DNA of 59,857 nucleotides, taken from Pyrrhoderma lamaoense. Taxonomy: Eukaryota; Basidiomycota; Agaricomycetes; Hymenochaetales; Hymenochaetaceae. The notes beneath the pieces were generated by a model that worked only from the letters and a program-made list of their open reading frames with translations, did not search any database and was not told the DNA's origin. The DNA lies in contig NBAZ01000049.1 of the NCBI GenBank assembly GCA_002794735.1, positions 1-59,857 on the forward strand, written 5' to 3'. Positions 45,621 to 56,662 of the stretch are shown in pieces. Made by a program: the position numbers and the translations under genes. The number at the start of each line of letters is the position of its first letter. Position 1 is the stretch's first letter.

Positions 45621-48272
45621 AGAATACAAATACAAGTACAGTCTTTGTGGATCGAGATACAGGGTCCAAGCACACAACACTCGAACTCGGTGAACTCAGG
45701 GGGGGAGGGGTTGACGGAAGGTACACCGTACACCGTAACACGATTTACATCGGAAAAAAGGAAAGTTTTGAAAGTTTAACACCAGTATAAGAGACACCAG
45801 AATAAGAGATAAGCGCAAAGAGCAAACTCAACAACCAAACAACCAAACAACTAAGCAGACCGAGGAGCACCGATTTCGAATAGGCCGGAGTGTGGGGGAG
45901 GAGGAGGGAAGGGATTAAGGTTAAGCTTCAAATTAAAGTTTCGAAATCGTGAAACTTAAGATCGACCCTCGACCCCCTAGCTAGGAACGTTAACGGGAAG
46001 GTAAGGGAAGGGGGTTGGGTTCGTGTTTTCGTGTTTCATCTTGGGTCTGTTTCAACCTTCATTTTTATCTTTTACCTTAAAGTTTAAGGTCCGGGAGTGT
46101 ATGTTCTGACTAGTGTTGTGAGTGTATGATGAGCAGATTTGGCTCTTATATATGTGTGTGTATACAAGAGAGAGTGTGTGTATACAAGTGTGTGTGTAGT
46201 ATTGTGTGTTGTCATGACTGTCCCTCTCCCACACACACACACGGGGAAAGGAAGAAGTAAGGTGAACAACGAAGCCTAATTTGGAATTGTAATTCTTTTT
46301 AAGTTTTGTTGCGTGTGTGGGGTATGGGGGGTATGGGGCGTGGATCTAGAGTAGATTAAGTTTATTACTTGTATGACTGAATAATGTATTCATGTGAAAT
46401 TGAAGGAGGTGTTAAGCGACGAGGGGTGTTCAGTGGAGGATGGACTAGGATTTGAAGAAGAAAAGTCAGAGTTACTTAGTCTTTCTTGAGTATACTATGT
46501 TATAGTATATATACTCCTTAGCTTATTGCGTGTTACTCAATATTAATGGACACATGAATACAAGGGGCTCAAAGTACGGAAGTGTACACGTCGATCATGA
46601 AAGGCGGATCAAAAGTGGGAGATGGGAGAGAGAAGGGGGTATATATACGGATGTCTGTTTCGGTCTCCGTATGAAAAAGTAGCAGCCGAATAAAAGGTGA
46701 CAAAAGGGAGAGATGAATGAACGACGGGGAATATGAAATTGGGGAAAGTAAAGTTGGTTACCCACGCGTCTGTCAACCGCATATAGTGTTTAGAGTGTAT
46801 AGACGATTAAAAGGGTGCAAAGTGATTTGAAATGAATTGTACAAATACGACCGGAAGAGGGGATGTAGCACGCGCAGAGTGTGTACGGAGAGGGAAAGAG
46901 TGTCCCGAGTGAGAGTGTGGGGGCGGGGAGAGAGTGTGTGGGGGTGGCAAGGGAAAATAAAGTTATAGTTATAGTTTGATATCAGTATTCCCTATTTCAT
47001 ACTACTTTGTTAAATTACAGTTACAGTTACAGTTACGGTTACAGATGAGAGATACAGCGGATAATGTGTATGAAGGCGTTGGTTAACTTTATGTTTGTAA
47101 TGATCCTAAAGGTAATAAAAAAGAGTTTAATTTACCTCTCCCCTGCTACTACTAAAAGCGCTTGGTGGGGACCATCCCATCCCTTTTTTTCTTTCCTCCT
47201 CTCCCTTTCCCCCTCTCTCCTCCGTACCCTCCCTTCTTTCACTTGGTCTCTATTTTCAGGCGTTCATCCCCCGCATTCCGCAAGCCGTTTTCATGTTCGA
47301 TTATATCTACGTGACGCTATCGATGACAATGATGGACTGGAGATGCCGATAAAGCTGAGTCATGCAGAGTAGAGAGATAAGAAAGAAGGGAACGGGAGGT
47401 GAGATGGGAAAGCTGAGGGTGGAAGAAGGAATAATTTCACACGGGAAGGGAGGGGGGGGGGCAGATGATCTCCGACTGAAGTGGATTGGGTGACCCTGAA
47501 GTAAGCATGCTGCTGCCGCTGCTTTAGTACTTACACTCAACGGCATCCTCGAAAAGCAAGCAAAGAAAAGAGGTCAAAGACGCGAGAAAGACGAAGACGT
47601 TGAAAGAGGAATTGCGCAGGAAAGAGAGAGTAAATTCGAGAGGAGGAGAGACAGAGCGTGAGTTTGATCCTCGTTCTTGGCCCTCCCTCTCCCTCCCTCC
47701 CCCCGTTGTCCTCGACCGATCCAGGTACTTTTTTTCCATTCACTCTCTCTAATTTGTACGTACTTTGCCTTTATACACTCTCACTCTCCCTTAACCTTAT
47801 TTTTTCTTTTGGGTATCAATTCACTAACCTCCGCCGCTGCTCTCCATCATCAACATCATCACAATTCATCACATACAACAACTCATAATATGTCCTGGCT
47901 GTCTAATGACCGACATGAACTCCCGCAACAACAACTCACACGCTCCCTTCCCCCTCCGTCCGTCCGTCCGTCCGTCCATTCGCTCTCCCCTTGATTTTTT
48001 TTTTCTAAATTTTTTAAAATTCATAATTCATAATCGGCTTCGCGCTCGCGTTTTTTTTTTCCTGCAACCCCACGTTTTGGCACGTCATGTCATGGTCCCT
48101 TTCCTCATCATCAAACCTCGTCCACCGACTCTCATCTCATCAATCCCATCTTTTCCCAACATCACCATATCTGAACCGACCTACTTCGTTCCGCTCCTCC
48201 CTCTAGCTTCTTTCAGGGTCAACACTAGCACCCCCGACTCCGACGCCGACGCTGAAGCCCCGTCTCGTATTA
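45621..48272. promoter_or_regulatory. Long upstream region of the WOPR gene
   Basis: No supported gene. From about 45890 to 47000 the plus strand is purine-rich (GA and GT runs, including a GT/TATA microsatellite near 46150-46200). From about 47140 to 48250 it becomes strongly pyrimidine-rich. I infer promoter and 5' leader of the WOPR regulator downstream. Open frames here are low-complexity and are probably not proteins. Confidence 0.35.
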
Positions 48273-49013
48273 GTGGTTGACGTCCCAAACATGTTCTCAA
48301 TCCGGGCTTCAACATCTACAACTACTACCTCTCCATCAACTGTAACAAATGCTATTTCTCTTCCAGCGTCCTTACCTCCACCACAATCATCATCTTCCTC
48401 ATCAGCGACGACAACAGCTGCAACAGCTACGGCAACTGCATCATCCATCTCAAACACGGCTTCTGTAATTGCATCATCATCAGGCGGGACGGTAGGATCC
48501 ACATCAACTCCCTCTCACCGCCGTCCATCGTCTTCTTCCTCGCATTCAACTTCAACATCCTCTCCAACAACGACACGGCATGGTGGCCATCTTGTCAATA
48601 ACAGCACTCATAGCAATAACAATGGTGAATCCTCTTAAATTTTGCCTTTTATAACCCCTTTCTTTCTTTTTCCTTTACAAAGAGTTGCTAACTGGTTTGT
48701 TTCTATTTCATATGCTTTCAAAACCTGAACTTTTACTACCTTTACCAACGACGACGACATCATCTCCAACAACAAAAATAACAACAACAACAACAGCAAA
48801 CCCAAACGCGGGTCCTTCCACACCCCCAAATGCCGTCATCCCTTCTCCAACTGCTCACAACCTACCAGCTCCCCCAACGCAATCACCCTCCCAACAACAC
48901 CACCTCCAGCCTTCCCCAACCCAACAACAACAACAACACCCACACCCACAATCCCAACAACAACAACAACAACAACAATCTCAACAACAATCTCAATCCC
49001 AGTCCCCTCAAAC
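48273..49013 (+). other. Low-complexity open frames, possible N-terminal exons of the WOPR gene
   Basis: A Ser/Thr-rich frame (48273-48638) is followed by a Gln/Pro/Thr-rich frame (48685-49044), with a possible GT donor near 48625 and acceptors near 48680. The Gln run is encoded by CAA repeats at about 48923-48980. The Gln-rich frame is not the frame of the WOPR domain; the WOPR frame is itself open upstream only to about 48729. So these may be N-terminal exons, 5' leader, or both. Confidence 0.35.
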
Positions 49014-52000
49014 ATGGACAGAACCCCCTGGTCAGGATGGATAGAAACAACACTCGACGCGCTCCTCATCCTCGAAGCCGCCCGGCGCGGCCTCATCCCA
49101 CGCGTCACCCGCCGCCTCATCGACTCCGAACGCCGAATGATCTGTTCCGGCTCGGTGTTCGTGTTTGACGAAGACGAGAGTGGGATCAAGAGGTGGACGG
49201 ACGGGTTTTTTTGGAGTCCGAGTCGGATTCTGGGTAACTTTTTGTTGTATCGCGAGACGGATAAGAGGGGGGGTGGGCATCGGGGGAGGGGGTCCGGGAC
49301 TGGGACTGGGACTGGGACTGGGGGGTCGATGTCTGGGATACATACCGGGGGATGGGCTCTGCTTCTGGATCTGGGAATGGGAACGGGAATGGGGTGAGTG
49401 GGGCGAGTGGTGGTGGTGGTGGAGGAGGAGGGATGGGAGTAGGAAGTGAAGGAGGTGAACCGAGTAGCTCGTTACTCGTCACTGAACACATCCATCCAGA
49501 CATCTCTTCGTCTACTTCCCTTGGAGGGTATGCTACACTCCCTTCTTCATCCTTACTTCCAATGGGAATGAATAATGTTAATATTAATAATAATTTCAAT
49601 AATCACAGTGGACATCATCATTCTCTTACTACTACCGCTACTGCTACTACTACTGCTACTAATTCTGGTGGTGGTAGTGGCGGTGGTGGAATTGGTACTA
49701 GCTCTAACAGCCATATCGGTACAAATCAGAATCATCAGCAGCAACAGAGCTTGTCAAGGCCGAAGGGGGAGGCGAGTAATCTCGGACTGGATAAGCATCG
49801 AGAACGGGTCCTTGTGGGTAGCTTGACGAATAGTTACAAGTTCAAGCCGGATGGGATGATGAAAAAAGTGTGTTTTCTTTTTCTTTCTTTTCGTTGTTCA
49901 TCCTCCCAAGTCTTTATTACCACTTCCTTGGTAACTTTGTTTCAACTTCATTCGATTCTTCACTTGAGAACGATTCGTTCTCTACCTTCCCACCTTCTTC
50001 TGTACAATGTCTACCATAACAAAAAAAAAAAAACTAATCCTCTCTCCCTAACACAACGTATACGCTACGAACAGACATTTTCACTCACCATCGCCGGCGT
50101 CTCACAACACCTCATCTCCTACTACAAGATCCAAGACGTCGAGCAAGGGAGGTTACGAACACCATCTTCGCTTCCGGAATTAGCAGCGCTGGATATCAGC
50201 CCTGAGTACCTGGACAAGACGCACTTTAGGAATCCGCCCAGGGTGGAGTATGATACTGATGGAGTACCGAGGTATAGAGGTGAGGCGGACGATACCGAGC
50301 CTGGTGGTGGTGGTGGGAGTGGTGGTGCTGGGGGATTGGAGGGGGTATGATTGGGCCGAGTGGGGTGGGAGTGGGAGTGGTGTTGGTCTCGGTGGTGGTG
50401 GTGCTGGAACTTTGAGCGGCGGGGGAACTTGGGTGGGAGTGGTGGGAGTGGGACGAGAGGAGTGGGGTTACCTAGTTTGTCGATACATGGCTCGCATGGA
50501 CATCATCATCATGGACATGGAACTGGTGGGCATGGGCATGGGCACGGTAGTGGTGGAGGAGGAGGAGGGGGTAACGGATATGGAATCGTCAGTCCGACCG
50601 TTGGACTCTCTACCGGCGCACCACTCTTATTAAACTCCCGACCTGAGGAGAGTGGGCTCACTGGCGAATACGGGAGCGGAAGTAGTGGTGGTGGTGTTAG
50701 CGGTAATGGTATGGGAGGAATGGGATTGGGAGTCGGAGGTTCTCCGGTCTCGGAGTACGGTGGTGGTGGCGGTAGTGTGAACGTAGCCGGAGGTGTCGTC
50801 GGAGGGAAGAAAAAGAGATACGAACCGTATGGTGCTCCTTCCTCCTCTGGCGCGGGTTCTAGTGGGCTTGTGGCTGGTATGAAGAGGCCTAGGAAGCGGG
50901 AACGGGATCGTGATCTACGTGACCGTGATAGAGACCGAGATCGGGACCGAGATAGAGATTATGGGGGGATGGGAGGAGGGATGGGAGGGACGAGTATGAG
51001 TGGTGGTATGGGTGCCGGTGTTGGTGTTGGGAGTGGTATGAGCTTAGGAGGGATGGCGGGGATGGGGATCGGTGGGGGGAAGCTTCGTCGACGGGTGGGC
51101 CTTCGGGACCAACGTCAACCGGAACGGGCTTGGTAGGAGGCTATACAGAAGCATATACTTCTTCGTCTGGTGCCTACCAGTCTTCTTCTGCTAACACGGG
51201 TGCAGATGGGTATGGCGGTGCTACTGGAATTGGGGGTTACTACTCCTCTGCTGCTACTGCTACCGGTGGGTATGGAGGAATGGATACGTCTGGTGTTGGG
51301 GTAAACGTAGGTGTTGGCGTCGGTGTGGACCCTGTAGGAATGAATGGTGTTAGTATGGGGGTGGGCGTACCTACAATGAGTGGTGTCGGAGGAATGAGCA
51401 GTGTTGCAATATCCACAAATGGGAATGGGATGATGATGGGAGGAACTGGACATCATCATCAAACTCAACAACAACAACATCATCATAATCAACATCAACA
51501 TCACAACCCACATTCACCTGCCTCACCTGTTGTACATAGCCATCATGCACATTCTCATGTACATCATAGTCCTCATCTACACCATCAGCAACAGCAACAG
51601 CATGGACATCAAAGTCATCATAATCCGCATACGCATGCACATCCTCACGGTGGACATCACCTTCAGCAACAACAACAACAAGCGTATCCGTATTATACGG
51701 TCGGGTTAGGTGGCAGTTCTACAACTGGGAACACGGGTGCTAATAGTGGTGGTGGTGGTATGAACGCTACATCAACGCCTCCTCTCCCTCCTCTATCTAC
51801 CGGTCCTGGAGCAGGCGGATCGAGCAACGCTTCCAACGTTGGAGGAGGTGCAGAAGCAGGAGGAGGAGGAGGGGGCGCGAACAGTTCACCTGTCACAACC
51901 AGTAGTGTGACAAGTCCCGTTTTAGGTATCTCTTCTGTTTCTGCTCCAGGTGGACCTGGGGCTGGAGGTACCGGTACCGGTGCGGGGAGTACGTCAGGAG

Positions 52001-52267
52001 CGGGGGCGGGGGACAATGGTATAGTTCTCATCACCCACAACATATGGGAGGATTAGTTCAAGGACATCATATGCACCATCCGTCTCATCAGTCACAGCAA
52101 CAACATCATGCTTATGGTCTCGGTCTCGGTGGTGGTGGTGGTAGTAGTAGTGGAATGGGAGGATTGGGCGGTGGAATTGGGGATTGGGAGGGATTGGTGG
52201 AGGCGGAATCGGGGGTTGGGAATGGGTGGGATGGGAGGTGTTGGGAAGGTTGAGGAAGAGACGTAGG
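49014..52267 (+). CDS. WOPR (Gti1/Pac2/Wor1/Ryp1) family transcription factor
   Basis: WOPR proteins are fungal DNA-binding regulators of morphology and development. The first half of the domain is at 49014-49260: GWIETTLDALLILEAARRGL, VTRRLIDSER, SGSVFVFDEDESGIKRWTDG and WSPSRILGNFLLYRE. The second half is at 49760-50280: LDKHRERVLVGSLTNSYKFK, PDGMMKK, a 207-nt intron (49868-50074), then TFSLTIAGVSQHLISYYK and TPSSLPELAALDISPEYL. The usual RSG motif reads CSG (MICSGSVF). The halves are in different frames, and the Gly/His/Gln-rich C-terminal region changes frame again near 50340-50450, 51075 and 52010, each time at or near poly-G runs. I read this as sequence indels or hidden introns rather than a dead gene. 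A basic stretch (KRPRKRERDRD and RD repeats) near 50880-50950 may be a nuclear signal. Start and stop are approximate. Confidence 0.75.
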
Positions 52268-55128
52268 AGGAATCCTCCCTTTCTTGTTTCTCTTGAAATC
52301 CCCTCCCCCCTAAGATGGTATTTGTGTTTTCGTATGTGTGTCCATGAATTGATGGGATAGCTGGATATCCGAATAAGCTGATCGGTCGGGGGTCGCGATG
52401 GGGTAGAGGTGAATTTGAGGATATGTTTCTATGGGGCGGTTATTTGATGTTTTGACGGATAATATACAAATGTAAAAACCATGTAATCCGACATATCTAC
52501 TTTTTGATCTTCCTTTTATATATCTTTTCCTTCGTATCTTGTCCTGATTAACCTTTACACTACTTCTTTCTCTTCAACGTTTTTCTTTCCTCTTCTTTTC
52601 TTTTTTTTGTTTACCCCAAATTTTGTATCTCTTCTTTTATCTTCGTTTTATCTCGTTTGCCATTTTTGTGGAATTGGAATTCGGTTTTTTTGTTTTTTTT
52701 TTCCTTCACGTTACCTCATGTGTCTCCTTTTTTCTTTTTCTTGATGTTTCTCTTATTTTGAGTTCCCACCTCTCACACATACACATTCTCCCTCTCGGCC
52801 ACCCTCAGCGCTACCCAATATATATTTTCTTCTCGGGAGGAAAGAGGATGCATTCCAATTCCATCATTACCCAAATCAATATCCAAATTACCTCTCTCGT
52901 CCCTAACCTCCCTCCCCCTTCCGACCTTTACTGCCCGTGTTAACGATGCCAGCGACGTCCCACTAGTCGATTTATGGCTTTTCTTTTCTCTTCTCCAGAC
53001 TTCCTCTTAAGCTTAACTTACGCCTTTTTTACGCTATATTCGTTACTCTTACTCGCTATGTCCTACGGTTTTTGATTTACTTTTTTTCTTCTCTCCCCCC
53101 TTTGTCTTTGTCCTTGTCTTTTCTTATGGATCGCTTTAGTTTTGGGATATCCCAGAGTTTCAAGTTTCGAGTTTCTTGCCTTCGTTCTTTACGCTTACTT
53201 TTTTGGTTTTCCTTTTGTCTTATCTTGTGATAACCCCCTTTTTTACTATCTGTTTGCTGTCCGTATTCAAAGTTTATCTTTTTGTTTACTTCTGTTTCCG
53301 TTTGTCCTCTTATATACAGCCCGCGCCCCCTCCCCTCTCCCCCTTTTTTGTTGTTGTTGTGGTTGTTGTGTGTAATGCCAATTGTATTTTTTGACCCTTT
53401 TTCCTTACTTCTGTTTGCCTTTCTTAACGTCTTTGTTTTACTTACATTCGGTCTTTATACACCTTACCCTGTCATCATACCAATTTCATCTCATCTCTTG
53501 TTGGGTTATACTTCTTTTCTTCTTCTTTTCCTTCCCACTCTCCCCTTTTTTCTTTTCTTTTTAGCTTACTTCCTATGCGTCGTTTCTTCTCTTTCTCCCT
53601 TTCTCTTTCTCTCTTTTTTGCTTTTGTTTTTTATCTCTTGTGTGATCTATACGTATGTTGTTGTCTGTTTGGAAATCTGGTACCGACATCCTTCTTGCTT
53701 GATTTTTCTATCTTTCTTCAAATTTATATCATCTAACTCCCCGCGCCCTGCCTAGCTAGTAGTACACCCATTCTAACCTTATTTTTCTTCTTCTTCTTCT
53801 TCTTCTTCTTCTTCTTCTTCTACTTCCGATTCTGTCATTTTTCTTATCTCAATTCGTTTTTTTTAGTTTTGTTCTTTTTTTACAGATATCTTTTGCTTAC
53901 TACTTACTGTCTACCGTCTATCGTCTACTGTTTACTATCTACGATCCTATTCATTTGTCTCGTCTTTTACATATATGTGGTTTACTTACTCTCCGACTTG
54001 TGGTTATCTTGTTACCTTTGTCACCTTTATTACCCGCGATATCCGGTATCTGATATTTGGTATTTTGTTTCCTAGTGTCCTAGTGTCTTAGTGTCCTGTG
54101 TTTCAAGATCTGTGTTCCATGCCTCCCTTTCTTTTTCTAACCTTGATTAGCTCTGTCGTCTGGATGGGTGATGTGTGATTTAGTTTGTAGAATCGAGTCT
54201 CTTTTTTTCTTCTTGTGTGTGTGTGAGTATTTGTGTTTGTGAGTGTGTGTGAGTGTTATTTTGATCGGCTGTCCTTTAGATAGAGACGGGTAGTTGACTA
54301 GGGATTTTTATGTGATTGTGAATCCTATGGTTGTGGCTGGTTGTGAGTTCGTTGCGGATACCCAAGGTCCAACGAACTCGTCTCCTCATGCTCATGTTCG
54401 TGTGCTGCGAATGACGATACTTACTATTCTCCCCTCGTATGCAGCTATGCCACTCCCCTACCGCGGCTATCTGTCATCCCCATCCCCGGACAGTAGTGAA
54501 CTCGTTACGTAAGTGGGAAACGTGGTTAGTGCTCAGTGTTAGTAAAACAGACCTGGATTACGGGCTCGGGTTCTTTCTAGCATCTTGGGGATAGAGAGGT
54601 TGTATGCATATAAAAAGTTCATGTATTATAAGTATATCTATATGATAATGAGAACGAGAACAAGTTAGTTATTTCATTCTTTTTCTTCTCTATGTTAGGA
54701 TGTATGTATGCCAGGGGGGAGGAATACTTGCCCCCCCCCTTCCGCCTCCTCTCTGAGAAATCCTATTCTTAACTTTGCTTTTTTTTTCTCGTTCTTCGGA
54801 AGTAACTCTAAAATGTAAAATTAAAGCTCCTTTTTATTATTATTTGATTTATTACCCGCGGGAATAAAAGGTTGTGGCACAGCCACGTTTCAGGTCTCTC
54901 TTTTGAGGGTTAGGAGATAAAACAAGTAAAATTAATTAATGAGAGAATTTCTATATTCGGTGAACAGGAAGTATATCGTATATGAAATTCGTGTGTAGGG
55001 AGTGAGTATTACTGTTGTATTTATAGTATGTTGAGTGATGATTTATTGATTATTGTTACTGTGTACAGGTTGGTAAAGAAAGTATTCGGATTCCCTTATT
55101 TAGAAGGTCGTTCTCAAGCTCCGCTAAG
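52268..55128. other. Pyrimidine-rich gene-free stretch
   Basis: The plus strand is very rich in T and C from about 52490 to 53830, with runs of T and a (CTT)n microsatellite near 53786-53822. Open frames here are products of this bias (Phe/Leu/Ser-rich). It may include the 3' untranslated region of the WOPR gene. From 54150 on composition becomes mixed. No gene is supported. Confidence 0.4.
53786..53822 (+). repeat. CTT microsatellite
   Basis: About a dozen uninterrupted copies of the CTT trinucleotide inside the pyrimidine-rich tract. Confidence 0.8.
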
Positions 55129-55470
55129 TACAGCTGGGTATATTTAAGGACGCCAGGGTCCTTGATCGACACTAGTACAAACTGGGATATAAATGCATTA
55201 ATCAGCAATATTTGTAATCAACAAATTATTGAAAGATACAATTCTTCCCTCTCAATTTTCAAGTCTATTATGAGAATGAAGTGCTTATTAGATATCCTAC
55301 TTCTAAATCATATAATAGAGGATAAAATCACTCTACTGGAAGAAAAAAATAATCAATTTTCGACAGTAACTGTATGTATACAAAGGATTTACTTGCTTTA
55401 AGTGGAGAAAGTTACTACATATGTACTAGCTGATCGTGGACCCTGGCGTCCTTAAATATACCCAGCTGTA
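55129..55470. mobile_element. Palindromic TA-flanked element 1 with 33-bp terminal inverted repeats
   Basis: The 33 bases at 55129-55161 are the exact reverse complement of 55438-55470, beginning TACAGCTGGGTATATTTAAG. Taking the outer TA as target duplication, the element is 55131-55468 (338 bp) with CAGCTGGG ends. The symmetry continues weakly inward (a shared CTAGTAC). A 79-codon frame at 55162-55401 fills the interior but has no recognisable domain. TA duplication and size suggest a non-autonomous Tc1/mariner-like element. Confidence 0.75.
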
Positions 55471-55598
55471 GTAAGTGTATCAATATTAATTTTAGTTACG
55501 ACATATTTTTTTGCCTGTTGTATTCTTCTATTGAATTTTATTTTTTTATTCCGAGTCTTGACTGGACGAAAATCGCTTTTACATAAAGTATATATATA

Positions 55599-55725
55599 TA
55601 GATGGGTATACGAAAGGACGCCAGGAACCGTAAGCGACATACGCTATTTGGATATTTCCTCGACTGCATTTGAGGAAACATTCGCTTATGTGCTAGAGCC
55701 TGGCGTCCTTTCGTATACCCACTTG
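55599..55725. mobile_element. Palindromic TA-flanked element 2, relative of element 1
   Basis: A perfect 23-bp inverted repeat, starting TGGGTATACGAAAGGACGCC at 55603 and closing at 55721, bounds a 127-bp element with TA on both sides. Its end shares GGGTATA and AAGGACGCCAGG with element 1 but differs in the bases between, so the two belong to one family and are not a recent copy of each other. The interior is short, with weaker internal symmetry around TAAGCGA. Confidence 0.72.
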
Positions 55726-55872
55726 TATATGCATGATCGATGATCAAAGTGTTCAAACACAATTTTTGTTCCCACTTGCAGTACTGGTAGTGTTTTTTCA
55801 ACCAAATTCAACCCTTTCCCGTCATATAAATATTACATCTGTTTGGAGTACTGATCGAAAAACGGTGCCGCA

Positions 55873-55892
55873 AAGGACGCATGTGCGTCCTT
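55873..55892. repeat. Short palindrome sharing the AAGGACGC motif
   Basis: AAGGACGCA and TGCGTCCTT are separated by two bases. The AAGGACGC core is the same as in the inverted repeats of the two elements just to the left, so it may be a collapsed third member. Confidence 0.45.
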
Positions 55893-56662
55893 GTTCATAC
55901 TTACGCCAGAATATTATTATCACATGTGTGGCAAAAGAATCCCCCCCCACACACCCTTACCTAAATTATTACATTTTCACTGTGGAACAGAAAAGATGAA
56001 GACGATTATTAGAAATTTGTTGATAAGTAATCATATCGAATATTAAACACGAGACCGAAGGGAACCATAGTTATATGGGTTATGACGTCGAGAGGGATAT
56101 CTGCTGATGCATGTTTGATCAGAACGGCTCTCCGGAAATTGATTGTCTGGATGGCGTTGTCGCCTCTCTCACACTCATCTAAGATTAAAATGAATAGATA
56201 TGAAATTCGTCCTTGATATCTCCACAATTCTCTTTATTAAGTAATAGATAGTCGCCGACGAACTTTGCTCGCAAAAAATAAGTTGTTTTTTCTAAAGAAA
56301 ACTATTGCTTTATAGCTAGCCCCCGACACTTTGTAATCGCTACACTAATAAATTAACCGCTTTTAATCATCAAAAAGAGGCGGTTCCGTGTATACTTTTC
56401 CTCGGGCGTGACGCCTCTTATAGGCTCCGCGGAGATCTACGTCGCCGCTCACGTGACCGTCACCGTATCCCCAGAGACTGGAGCAAAACGAGTTGCATTT
56501 AAGGCTGACCCGCCACAGTCGCCTGCTTTTCTTTTAGCATTTTATCCGCCCACTAGCTTCGTGTTTCCCCCACCACTCGGCGCTTTGTCGTCGTCGTATC
56601 ATCTTCTGCTGTCCCTCGTCTTCCCTTTTATCCCCTCTTTTTGTTTCTAACCTCTATCAGAG
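55893..56662. promoter_or_regulatory. Upstream region of the glycogen synthase gene
   Basis: No coding sequence is supported. A CACGTG E-box lies at 56450-56455 in a GC-richer patch some 210 bp before the start codon. A pyrimidine-rich leader (about 56515-56660) precedes the ATG, as is common in fungi. Confidence 0.4.

Noticed and set aside
47524..48280. Pro/Ser/Leu-rich frames upstream of the WOPR gene
   Set aside because: They come from the strong pyrimidine bias of this stretch and overlap in several frames, so they are unlikely to be proteins.
48836..49599. Minus-strand frames opposite the WOPR domain
   Set aside because: They are mirror images of low-complexity and WOPR coding sequence; the plus-strand reading has clear domain motifs.
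52623..54075. Phe/Leu-rich frames that look like membrane proteins
   Set aside because: T-rich DNA gives Phe, Leu and Ser codons in every frame; several frames overlap and none has a family motif.
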